The notes beneath the pieces are model-generated. The model was not told where the DNA came from. It saw only the letters and a list, made by a program, of their open reading frames with translations, and did no database searches. Of a stretch of 7,058 bases of DNA, positions 1 through 6,309 are shown one piece after another. Source of the stretch: Bacteroidetes bacterium UBA2234. GTDB taxonomy: Bacteria > Bacteroidota > Bacteroidia > NS11-12g > UBA955. The first letter of the stretch is position 1. Each line of letters starts with the position of its first letter. Position numbers and translations under genes: made by a program. Where the stretch lies: assembly GCA_002347985.1 (NCBI GenBank), contig DDYM01000067.1:1405-8462 (forward strand), given 5' to 3'.

Positions 1-264
1 GCGGGACTGCGTTATGATGTTCGGTGGGATTCAACCACATTAATTTTACCTGATGTACTAATTTTGGGTAAGAACGCGCCATGGAGGAATCCCTCGGTGG
101 AGGTTGTACTGAATTTGCCCATTGGCTATCGTGCCAACATTGATCGCAGTTGTAAGGATTTGATTTCTTATGTGAACGATCAGTATTTGGGGCTAGACGA
201 CATGGAGAATGGATATGCCCGGGTGAAGTCGACAGAGGGTGGCATTGAGATGATTTTGCCATAA
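1..264 (+). CDS. C-terminal fragment of a probable PspC-domain membrane protein (5' end outside window)
   Basis: The frame is open from base 1 to the TAA at 262-264, giving the last 87 residues of a longer protein. The internal TTG at 64 is not a believable start because coding continues upstream. The tail has the pattern I associate with the C-terminus of Bacteroidota PspC-domain proteins: a 'DSTTLILPD' strand, then 'WRNPSVEVVLNLPIG' (compare K/W-R-x-Q-x-V-x-V-x-L-x-L-P-x-G), a hydrophilic stretch around 'NIDRS', and a final segment ending near a Gly-rich turn and 'EMILP'. In that family the N-terminus carries a PspC domain and membrane helices, and the C-terminal part is a beta-rich toast-rack-like domain outside the membrane; related proteins act in envelope-stress responses. 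None of the N-terminal part is visible, so the family call rests on the tail alone. The next gene starts 21 bp downstream on the same strand, so co-transcription is possible. Confidence 0.6.
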   Translation, partial: AGLRYDVRWDSTTLILPDVLILGKNAPWRNPSVEVVLNLPIGYRANIDRSCKDLISYVNDQYLGLDDMENGYARVKSTEGGIEMILP

Positions 265-285
265 TTTCCGTAATTTGCATTACTT

Positions 286-3200
286 ATGAAACGCGCATGG
301 ATCGCATTAGGAATGGCTTGTTTGTCGAATATAGCCATCGCCCAAACCAAAGGAAATTGGCAGCAAGAGGTGAATTATACGATCCAGGTGACGTTGGACG
401 ATCAATCTCATATGCTTCGAGGCCGCGAGGAGTTTGTCTATACCAACAATTCGCCGTCTTCGCTTGATGTGATTTACATTCACTTGTGGCCCAATGCTTA
501 TAAGAATAATAAAACGGCATTGGCGAAACAATTGATGATGTCGGGCAAGGATTTCTTGTTTCGAAACGATCCGGAATACCAAGGTTTTATTGATTCGCTG
601 GACTTCAAAGCAAATGGTACTAGTGTGAAACTGACTTATGATGCAAAGCACATTGATATCGCCAAGTTGACATTGAATAAGCCATTGGCGCCGGGTGAAA
701 AAGTGGTGATTACGACGCCTTTTAGGGTGAAATTGCCTTCCGGCGAGGTGTCGCGCATGGGCCATATCGGTCAATCATATCAAGTCACCCAATGGTATCC
801 CAAGCCAGCTGTCTACGATGAGAATGGGTGGCATCCGATGCCGTATTTGAATCAAGGTGAGTTTTATTCTGAATATGGAAGCTTCGACGTAAGTATCACA
901 TTGCCAGAAGATTATACGGTGGGTTCGACAGGCGATTTACAGACGGAGCGCGAAATCAAGCGTTTGAATTTATTGGCTGAATACAATGGGGTGACGAGTT
1001 TAAAGCCGTCTACCGAGGAAAAGTCGGAGTCGGTGTATCCGTTTCAAGAAAATTTGGATAGGGAGCTCATCCCTGTGGGTATGTATCGCGCAGCCGATAT
1101 CCCCCTGCGCAGGTCGGAATTGGATTGGTCGAAAATCGATAAGTTCTACGCCAACCAAAACTCCGATGGAAATTTGGATTCTTTGGTTGAGAAGGCTTCG
1201 GTCATGAAAACCATTCGTTACACGCAGTCGCGGGTGCATGATTTTGCTTGGTTTGCCGATAAGACTTTTCTAGTATTGAAAGGTCAAGTGGTGTTGCCTC
1301 ACAGTGGAAGAACGGTAACTACTTGGGCGATGTATACCCCACTTTCTAGCGGTTTATGGAAGCCCCATGCGTTGGAATATCTGCACGATGGTATTTTGAA
1401 ATATTCTCAGTGGAATGGCGATTATCCTTACAATCAGGTTACGGCGGTTGACGGGACTATCAGTGCGGGTGGCGGCATGGAATATCCGAATGTGACGGTA
1501 ATTGGAAGTGTATCGTCGAAAGAAGAGCTCGAAGTTGTTATTGTTCACGAGGTAGGACACAACTGGTTTTATGGCATCTTAGGCAGCAATGAGCGCGATT
1601 TTGGATGGATGGACGAAGGGATGAATACCTTGAATGAGATGCGATTTGTGGCGGAAAAATATCCCAAGAATCAACGACTCACCGATATGATTGGTTTGGG
1701 TAAAGAATCAACCAAGGGTTTGGCGAAAAAACTGGGCGTGTTTGGATTGTCGCACAAGGACGAAGGGGATATGATGTATCGATGCATGGCGTCTTTTGGT
1801 GTGGATCAACCGATTCAAACGGCATCGGCGGATTTTTCATCAGCCAATTATGGCGGGGTGATGTATCAAAAAACGGGGTTGGTATTTCATTATTTGAAGG
1901 CCTATTTGGGCGATTCGATGTTTGATGTTTGCATGCAAGCATATTTTGAGCGTTGGAAATTTCGACACCCACAGCCAGAGGATTTGCGGGTGGTTTTGGA
2001 AGAAACGAGCGGACAGAATTTGGGTTGGTTGTTCGATGGATTAATTAACTCCCGGAAAGTAGCCGATTTTAAAATTGTACGTGTACGTCAATCGATGGGG
2101 AAAAGTTACGTGAAGGTGAAAAGTGTGGGAAGGGTTCACGGTCCTGTTGTTGTTCAACGAATTCAGAACGGTGAAGTGGCGGAATCTGTTTGGGTAACAC
2201 CCAAAACACCCAATAAAAAATTTACTACAACGGTTGAACTGGGATCGGTCGCGGGTGGTTCAAAATTTGGCGTGCAAAAAGGAAAGGTTATCCGGGACAC
2301 ATTTGTAATTGATGCAAATCGGATGATTCCTGAGGTGAATCGTAACAACAATGTTTGGGCGAGTCAGGGACGTAAGACGACGTTGAAATTTGGCATAGGA
2401 AACAATCAGCCATGGGAGCGAAATCACTATTGGTTGCCGGCGGTGGGTTGGAATCAGTACGACAAAACGATGATTGGGGTGGTGCTTCACAATACAAGTT
2501 TTCAAGCTCCGAAATTTAGATATTCTTTGGTTCCAATGTATTCGTTTGGCCGGAAGAATTTGTCGGGTATCGGTGATGTTAGTTACAATCCCTTGGGCGG
2601 AAAGCGATACAAGAGTTTGAGAATTGGCGTGACTGCGATGACGTTTCAGTTTGATAAAACACAAAGTGATGGCATTTTTGCAAATAGCCCTAGACATCCG
2701 AGTTTCTCAGTGATTAAACCCTATGTAATCATGGAATTGGGGGATCCAAAGCGAAGAAAGGGCTTCTCTAATTTTATTGAAGTTACGGGTTTGTTCAACA
2801 GGCAAGAAGTTGTGGTTCCAACGTTTCCATTTTCTGAACAAAGTGGCTCAAAGATGTTGACGGGTGTGCGTTTAAATTACTTTGGAACCAAGCGCGGACC
2901 AGTGTCGGTATTTGAATACAAAACCAGTTTTGAAAGCGTGAACGAGTTGTCTCAGTGGGTAAACGCAACAACTGGAAGAGTCCAATTGGAGGGCAAGTAT
3001 ACTTGGAACTATGTCGCTACAAAAAAGAAGGCGAGAAGCATTGAGTTGCGCGGTTATTGGGGAATGGTGGGTATGCTGAGTGATAGTCGTACTCCTGATC
3101 GATCTGCGCACACCGAAAATATGTATTTGATGCTTAGCGGTGCTTCCGGAGTCCAGGATGTATTCTACGATCAATATTTCCGAGGCAGAAGTGCGGCACC

Positions 3201-3642
3201 CACTGCATGGAATAATTCTCTGGGCGGGCATTACGATTTTACGACAAACGGACAGCAGCGCATGGACAATATGGGTGGTATGGGTACAGCAACATTCTTG
3301 GGTAGTACCAATGGTTTGACGGCAGTGAATTTTTCAATATCGTTGCCGAAGGTACCGAGGTCAATTCGTTTGTTCTATGATTACGCCATCGCGAAGAATG
3401 CAATTTATGGATTTCAGGATGCTGGTATCATGATCCGCGGCGGCTTTTTCCAATTGTCGCTGCCCCTTTGGATGAATCGTGGATTGGCGGAGACTTTGGG
3501 AACCCCTGATAAGCCAAAGCCCATCTCAAATGTGGTGATGCCTACCTACAAGCAACAATTGCAGCGTGGGATTCGCTTTAGTTTGAGTATTCCGTTAAAT
3601 TCTGGGCTGTTTTTGCGAAAATCGATTTTATCGAATATTTGA
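286..3642 (+). CDS. Exported M1-family zinc metallopeptidase with C-terminal beta-barrel-like region
   Basis: Predicted zinc aminopeptidase-like enzyme, 1118 aa. Residues 1-19 form a signal peptide (KR, hydrophobic core, cleavage after AIA before Q20). About 20-230 is the beta-rich N-terminal domain of M1 peptidases ('QQEVNYTIQVTLDD', 'YIHLWPNAYKNN'). The catalytic domain has the substrate-binding motif GGGMEYP (395-401), zinc site HEVGH (H421, E422, H425) and the third ligand E444 exactly 18 residues on (HExxHx18E), and a probable transition-state Tyr at Y527 ('MYQKTG'). 'HPQPEDLRVVLEETSG' closes the helical part. About 594-691 resembles a beta-sandwich ending 'NRNNNVW'. The last ~425 residues alternate aromatic and polar residues ('LPAVGWNQYDKTMIGV', 'RFSLSIPL' near 1104), like an outer-membrane barrel. 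Soluble relatives are roughly 600-700 aa. The catalytic set is intact, so activity is likely; substrate is unknown. There is no type IX sorting tail. The ATG at 286 was chosen because the signal peptide begins there. Confidence 0.93.
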   Translation: MKRAWIALGMACLSNIAIAQTKGNWQQEVNYTIQVTLDDQSHMLRGREEFVYTNNSPSSLDVIYIHLWPNAYKNNKTALAKQLMMSGKDFLFRNDPEYQGFIDSLDFKANGTSVKLTYDAKHIDIAKLTLNKPLAPGEKVVITTPFRVKLPSGEVSRMGHIGQSYQVTQWYPKPAVYDENGWHPMPYLNQGEFYSEYGSFDVSITLPEDYTVGSTGDLQTEREIKRLNLLAEYNGVTSLKPSTEEKSESVYPFQENLDRELIPVGMYRAADIPLRRSELDWSKIDKFYANQNSDGNLDSLVEKASVMKTIRYTQSRVHDFAWFADKTFLVLKGQVVLPHSGRTVTTWAMYTPLSSGLWKPHALEYLHDGILKYSQWNGDYPYNQVTAVDGTISAGGGMEYPNVTVIGSVSSKEELEVVIVHEVGHNWFYGILGSNERDFGWMDEGMNTLNEMRFVAEKYPKNQRLTDMIGLGKESTKGLAKKLGVFGLSHKDEGDMMYRCMASFGVDQPIQTASADFSSANYGGVMYQKTGLVFHYLKAYLGDSMFDVCMQAYFERWKFRHPQPEDLRVVLEETSGQNLGWLFDGLINSRKVADFKIVRVRQSMGKSYVKVKSVGRVHGPVVVQRIQNGEVAESVWVTPKTPNKKFTTTVELGSVAGGSKFGVQKGKVIRDTFVIDANRMIPEVNRNNNVWASQGRKTTLKFGIGNNQPWERNHYWLPAVGWNQYDKTMIGVVLHNTSFQAPKFRYSLVPMYSFGRKNLSGIGDVSYNPLGGKRYKSLRIGVTAMTFQFDKTQSDGIFANSPRHPSFSVIKPYVIMELGDPKRRKGFSNFIEVTGLFNRQEVVVPTFPFSEQSGSKMLTGVRLNYFGTKRGPVSVFEYKTSFESVNELSQWVNATTGRVQLEGKYTWNYVATKKKARSIELRGYWGMVGMLSDSRTPDRSAHTENMYLMLSGASGVQDVFYDQYFRGRSAAPTAWNNSLGGHYDFTTNGQQRMDNMGGMGTATFLGSTNGLTAVNFSISLPKVPRSIRLFYDYAIAKNAIYGFQDAGIMIRGGFFQLSLPLWMNRGLAETLGTPDKPKPISNVVMPTYKQQLQRGIRFSLSIPLNSGLFLRKSILSNI

Positions 3643-3720
3643 TGCTCATTATACCCGACTTGGGTGAAAAGCTATTGTTTGTTAAAAATCGACATAACTA
3701 ATTTATTATCAATTATTTTA

Positions 3721-3748
3721 GTACGATATAATTTTACTTGAATCGTAC
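3721..3748. repeat. Perfect 7-bp inverted repeat in the 140-bp gap before the cysteine-rich cargo gene
   Basis: GTACGAT at 3721-3727 and its exact reverse complement ATCGTAC at 3742-3748 flank a 14-nt AT-rich spacer. The repeat ends 34 bp before the start codon at 3783. There is no T-run after the right arm, so a terminator for the peptidase gene is unlikely. The spacer contains TAATTTTA (3729-3736), close to the Bacteroidota -7 consensus TAnnTTTG but lacking the final G. A regulator-binding site over a promoter is possible; so is a chance hairpin. The rest of the gap (3643-3782) is AT-rich, with a second imperfect -7-like TATTGTTTG at 3673-3681 (one base too long for the consensus) and no other gene. 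Confidence 0.4.
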
Positions 3749-3782
3749 AACTATTTGGTGATTTAAGGGTCTATCATTCACG

Positions 3783-4649
3783 ATGATAAAAAAGTATACC
3801 CTCTTTGCCCTGTTGCTTGTGTTGGTTGGCCTAATACAAGCGAAGTGTGATTATTCGAAAGTCTCGTTGAGTTCAACCAATTCTTGCAACGTGTATAAGT
3901 TCACGGTGAATGGGGTGACGGATACATGTAATCACTTGGACATCAAAATTTTCAAGTCGGGTGGAACCACCGCCATTGGTCCGTTTACAACGGCCGTTTT
4001 TTATCAAACCTTTGCAGACACCGGTAGTTATTATGTGAGAGTTTCAATCAAGAATAAGTGTTGTGGTAGCGATACCTTGTTCTATAATTTAATTCGAGTG
4101 ACTTGCAAGCCCACAACATCCAAATGTAATTGGAAAAGTCGCAATATGTATTTTAGCGTTTGGGACAGTTGCGCTGGCGTAAAAAATAAGGTTTCTGTAA
4201 ATGGATATATTGGTCCATTCAATGGATGCTATAAGTACTATTGGACGGTGAATGGGGTTTCGGTGAGTACAGCGCGAATGATGAGTTATGGAATCACGAC
4301 CAACGGTACCTATAATGTATGCATGAAAGTGGTAGATACTTGTAATCAATGCGATACTACCTTTTGTTCAAGTCGTGTAATTACCTGTGCAACGGCAGGG
4401 ACGGTTAATGCGAGACATGATGCTGGGATAGTGATTTTCCCCAATCCGAGTCGGGACCAATTGACGATACAATGCACATCCAAAAACGCGACGTATTGCA
4501 TCATGGATTCTAAAGGTTCAATGGTGAAATCGGGTCAGTTGATACATGAGATATCCAGTATCGACGTTTCCGAATTGCCGCGGGGTATTTATTCTGTATC
4601 GGTAATTACCGCAAATTGCAGGTCGACACAAATTCAGGTTTTACATTGA
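3783..4649 (+). CDS. Secreted cysteine-rich protein with two PKD-like modules and type IX C-terminal sorting domain
   Basis: 288-aa exported protein of unknown function. Residues 1-20 are a signal peptide (IKK, Leu/Val core, cleavage after IQA). C22 is not a lipobox cysteine because K21 precedes it. Two related modules follow, about 22-108 and 115-202. Both start C-[DN]-[YW], carry TVNGV (41-45 and 155-159), have a 'G-[ST]-Y-x-V' strand near the end ('DTGSYYVRV', 'NGTYNVCMKV') and close with R-V-x-T-C, which is PKD/Ig-like. The second matches repeats common in Bacteroidota surface proteins ('VVDTCNQCDTTFC'). The mature protein has 17 cysteines, suggesting disulfides formed outside the cytoplasm. 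Residues 216-288 form a type A type IX sorting domain: 'FPNPSRDQLTI' (219-229), 'MDSKGSMVKSG', 'IDVSELPRGIYSVSV' and a final 'STQIQVLH'. The protein is therefore expected to cross the outer membrane by the Por system and be anchored on the surface or released. I see no catalytic motif; adhesion or structure is only a guess. Confidence 0.93.
   Translation: MIKKYTLFALLLVLVGLIQAKCDYSKVSLSSTNSCNVYKFTVNGVTDTCNHLDIKIFKSGGTTAIGPFTTAVFYQTFADTGSYYVRVSIKNKCCGSDTLFYNLIRVTCKPTTSKCNWKSRNMYFSVWDSCAGVKNKVSVNGYIGPFNGCYKYYWTVNGVSVSTARMMSYGITTNGTYNVCMKVVDTCNQCDTTFCSSRVITCATAGTVNARHDAGIVIFPNPSRDQLTIQCTSKNATYCIMDSKGSMVKSGQLIHEISSIDVSELPRGIYSVSVITANCRSTQIQVLH
3903..4258 (+). repeat. 14-bp exact direct repeat marking the duplicated module
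   Basis: ACGGTGAATGGGGT occurs at 3903-3916 and again at 4245-4258. Both copies are in the same reading frame and encode TVNGV at equivalent places in the two modules of the cysteine-rich secreted protein. The span given covers both copies; the sequence between them is not otherwise repeated at the nucleotide level. It supports an internal module duplication that has since diverged. Confidence 0.6.
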
Positions 4650-4660
4650 TAGGTTTTACA
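4636..4660. repeat. 10-bp direct repeat across the convergent stop codons
   Basis: AGGTTTTACA occurs at 4636-4645 and 4651-4660, separated by 5 bp that contain most of the TGA stop of the cysteine-rich gene. The right copy overlaps the TAA stop (4656-4658, complement strand) of the CorA gene. A 4-bp stem GGTT/AACC with a 4-nt loop (4652-4663) is the only hairpin I find at this junction, too weak to be called a bidirectional terminator. The repeat may have arisen by small duplication; its function is unknown. Confidence 0.5.
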
Positions 4661-5555
4661 ACCATTTGCGTTTTTTAAACCAAATGCCAATTAAAATTAC
4701 GACGACTATCATTACAGCCCAGACCATAGGGTAGGCATTTTGATAATGTAACTCTGGCATAAACTCGAAATTCATTCCGTAAACACCCACAATAAAAGTT
4801 AGGGGTAAGAAAAAAACGGAAAATCCCGTGAGCACTTTCATCACCTCATTTGTTTTTTGCGAGGAAACGGACAAGTAAATTGTCAATAGATTGTTAACGT
4901 CCTCTGATAACTGATCGTAAAAAAGTTCCAGTTTTACATGCAAATCCATTGCATCGCGAAGATCAATATTTACCTTGTGGTGGCTGCGAATGCCATTGAT
5001 TACTTCTCTAGTTAATAATAGTAATTTCTTGCCAATATTGCTCTGACGTTTTAGGAAATATAGTTCTTTTAGAAAATTCTCACTGTTATTTTTAAGGAAA
5101 ATTTTGTCTTCAATCCTATCAATGTGATGATTTAACTGATTTTGGAATTTTTCAAATGACCGCAATGCGCCTTTCACCAATTTGATGGCGACTTCTTCTG
5201 TGGTCTTTAATTTCTGGGTTTCAATGTAACGAGGAATGAGGTCTTCTATGAAGCAATGCTCGAGACGGTGTATTGAAATGATGATATCATCATTATAGAA
5301 AATGGCGACTTTACTGCTGATTTCTTGAACTGTATGTTCGATTTGATTTTCGCCTGAAATCACCCTAACAATAAGAAATTTGAGATATTCTATGTCTTCG
5401 AATTTGGGTAGATGGTCGGCTTCAAGGCAATCGATAATATTGCTTTTTTGTAAGTTGTGATCCGTAGCGAAGCGGTCTAATTCCGCAGAAGTAGGAGATT
5501 CAATATCGATCCATGTTTTTTGCGGATCAGCCAATTTGAATTCTCTAATTTTCAT
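4656..5555 (-). CDS. corA: CorA-family divalent cation (Mg2+/Co2+) channel
   Basis: 299-aa inner-membrane channel predicted to move Mg2+ (possibly Co2+ or Ni2+) into the cytoplasm as a homopentamer. The N-terminal ~150 residues are the cytosolic alpha/beta domain ('TWIDIESPTSAELDRFA', 'DHLPKFEDIEYLKFLIVRV'). A long helical, charge-rich stretch (about 130-240) matches the stalk helix. Two C-terminal membrane segments follow: TM1 about 241-258 and TM2 about 275-293, with the family signature YGMNF at 259-263 and MPEL at 266-269 in the periplasmic loop. The basic tail KKRKWL stays in the cytosol. Length is at the short end for the family. The signature cannot separate a CorA-type Mg2+ importer from a ZntB-type Zn2+ transporter; the MPEL loop favours CorA. 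The start is 17 bp after the stop of a small membrane-protein gene on the same strand, so the two probably share a transcript. It converges on the cysteine-rich gene with a 6-bp gap. Confidence 0.93.
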   Translation of the reverse strand: MKIREFKLADPQKTWIDIESPTSAELDRFATDHNLQKSNIIDCLEADHLPKFEDIEYLKFLIVRVISGENQIEHTVQEISSKVAIFYNDDIIISIHRLEHCFIEDLIPRYIETQKLKTTEEVAIKLVKGALRSFEKFQNQLNHHIDRIEDKIFLKNNSENFLKELYFLKRQSNIGKKLLLLTREVINGIRSHHKVNIDLRDAMDLHVKLELFYDQLSEDVNNLLTIYLSVSSQKTNEVMKVLTGFSVFFLPLTFIVGVYGMNFEFMPELHYQNAYPMVWAVMIVVVILIGIWFKKRKWL

Positions 5556-5572
5556 TTTACATCACCAAGATA

Positions 5573-5791
5573 CTACTTTGTGATCCACGACCAAAACTTC
5601 TTGTGAAGCATTGGGATGCAAACACCCATCAACGGTACTAGTATTACTGTGAAAATCAGGGTTTTAACCAATTGAGGGAATGTCGCAATTAAGGGGAATA
5701 CGAGTGCGAACATGATGTTAATGACAGGGTAAACGAATAACCAACTGATTAACATCATTTTCCATACTTTCGGTTTGCTTGTGTTTTGCAT
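5573..5791 (-). CDS. Small two-helix integral membrane protein upstream of corA
   Basis: 72-aa protein, ATG start, TAG stop. After a short polar N-terminus (NTSKPK) there are two hydrophobic helices, about 12-36 and 41-62, joined by a short Pro-containing turn (F38-P39-Q40), then a basic-aromatic tail (HKKFWSWITK). The pattern 'WKMMLISWLFVYP...P...FP...KTLIFTVILVPLM...P' resembles, from memory, the membrane tail found after some antibiotic-biosynthesis-monooxygenase (ABM) domains; here it stands alone, with no ABM domain. Both ends near the membrane carry Lys, so both termini are probably cytoplasmic. It is the first gene of a likely two-gene transcript with the CorA channel 17 bp downstream, so a role beside the channel is conceivable but unproven. 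No function is assigned. Its reality is supported by composition, a good start, and spacing to corA. Confidence 0.8.
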   Translation of the reverse strand: MQNTSKPKVWKMMLISWLFVYPVINIMFALVFPLIATFPQLVKTLIFTVILVPLMGVCIPMLHKKFWSWITK

Positions 5792-5821
5792 AGTAATTAC
5801 AACGCAATATTGTGAAGTTTG

Positions 5822-5851
5822 TTTGAACAGATGTGAAATCTTTTAATTTCC
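5822..5851 (+). promoter_or_regulatory. Weak candidate Bacteroidota-type promoter for the SRPBCC-VOC pair
   Basis: The divergent gap between the small membrane gene and the SRPBCC start (5792-5859, 68 bp) must hold promoters for both directions. TTTG at 5822-5825 followed after 18 bp by TAATTTCC at 5844-5851 is a partial match to the Bacteroidota -33 TTTG / -7 TAnnTTTG pair: the -7 lacks the last T and G and the spacer is slightly short. Transcription would begin only a few bases before the ATG at 5860. No comparable match was found for the minus-strand gene. Confidence 0.2.
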
Positions 5852-5859
5852 TTTGCCCT

Positions 5860-6309
5860 ATGAATAACGACGAAACCAGGATCGAGATAGAAGCGGACAT
5901 TGCGTCTACAATGAAAAATGTTTGGGACTGCTGGGTGCAACCACAGCATGTGATGGGCTGGAATTTTGCCGCTTCCGACTGGCATTGTCCCCAGGCAACA
6001 TCGGAATTCAGAATAGGAGGTGAGTTTCATTATTTGATGGCGGCCAAAGATGGGTCGTTTTCTTTCGATTTTTGGGGAGTATTCCACGATATTAAGGATC
6101 ATGTAAACATCGAAATTACTTTGGGCGATGGTCGTAAAATGTCTGTTTTGTTCCACGAAATCGATCAAAATCAAATCAAGGTCACAGAAATTTTTGAACC
6201 TGAAACGGAAAATCCGGTGGAGATGCAGCGTGCAGGTTGGCAAATGATTTTGAATAATTTTAAGGATTATGCAGAGCGTTTGGGTGGAATTAATGGTACT
6301 GAGATATGA
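5860..6309 (+). CDS. SRPBCC-fold protein, AHSA1-like (polyketide cyclase / START superfamily)
   Basis: 149 aa from the ATG at 5860. An in-frame GTG at 5833 would add nine residues (starting VKSFNF) that the family does not need, so the ATG is preferred. The helix-grip fold markers are in order: a first strand 'TRIEIEADI' (6-14), 'VWDCWVQPQHVMGWNFAASDWHCP' region (21-44), 'RIGGEFHY' (51-58), 'AKDGSFSFDFWGVF' (62-75), 'TLGDGRKMSVLFHE' (87-100), 'KVTEIFEPETENP' (107-119) and the long C-terminal helix 'MQRAGWQMILNNF' (122-134) that closes the hydrophobic cavity. Members bind hydrophobic ligands or, in eukaryotic Aha1, stimulate Hsp90; bacterial ones of this type are mostly uncharacterised. No transmembrane or export signal, so cytoplasmic. 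Its stop overlaps the start of the next gene as ATGA (6306-6309), pointing to translational coupling. Ligand unknown. Confidence 0.9.
   Translation: MNNDETRIEIEADIASTMKNVWDCWVQPQHVMGWNFAASDWHCPQATSEFRIGGEFHYLMAAKDGSFSFDFWGVFHDIKDHVNIEITLGDGRKMSVLFHEIDQNQIKVTEIFEPETENPVEMQRAGWQMILNNFKDYAERLGGINGTEI

Noticed and set aside
270..283. GTAAT-TTGC-ATTAC inverted repeat between the first two genes
   Set aside because: Five-base AT-rich arms are expected by chance, and the 21-bp gap suggests simple co-transcription.
307..774. Minus-strand open frame of 155 codons inside the M1 peptidase gene
   Set aside because: It lies wholly opposite conserved M1 coding sequence and has no family resemblance. The same applies to the frames at 2260-2697 and 2872-3231 on the minus strand.
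2076..2087. GTACGTGTACGT tandem hexamer-like stretch in the M1 gene
   Set aside because: It is short, inside coding sequence, and explained by the codons for VRVR.
3653..3665. Small hairpin ACCC-GACTT-GGGT just after the M1 peptidase stop, considered as a terminator
   Set aside because: The stem is only four to five pairs including a wobble, and no T-run follows directly.
3843..3848. Possible lipoprotein cysteine at residue 22 of the cysteine-rich protein
   Set aside because: A lipobox needs Gly, Ala or Ser just before the Cys; here it is Lys. A signal peptidase I site after A20 fits better.
4089..4349. Minus-strand open frame of 86 codons inside the cysteine-rich gene
   Set aside because: The opposite strand encodes a clear PKD-like module, and this frame shows no domain, signal peptide or sensible context.
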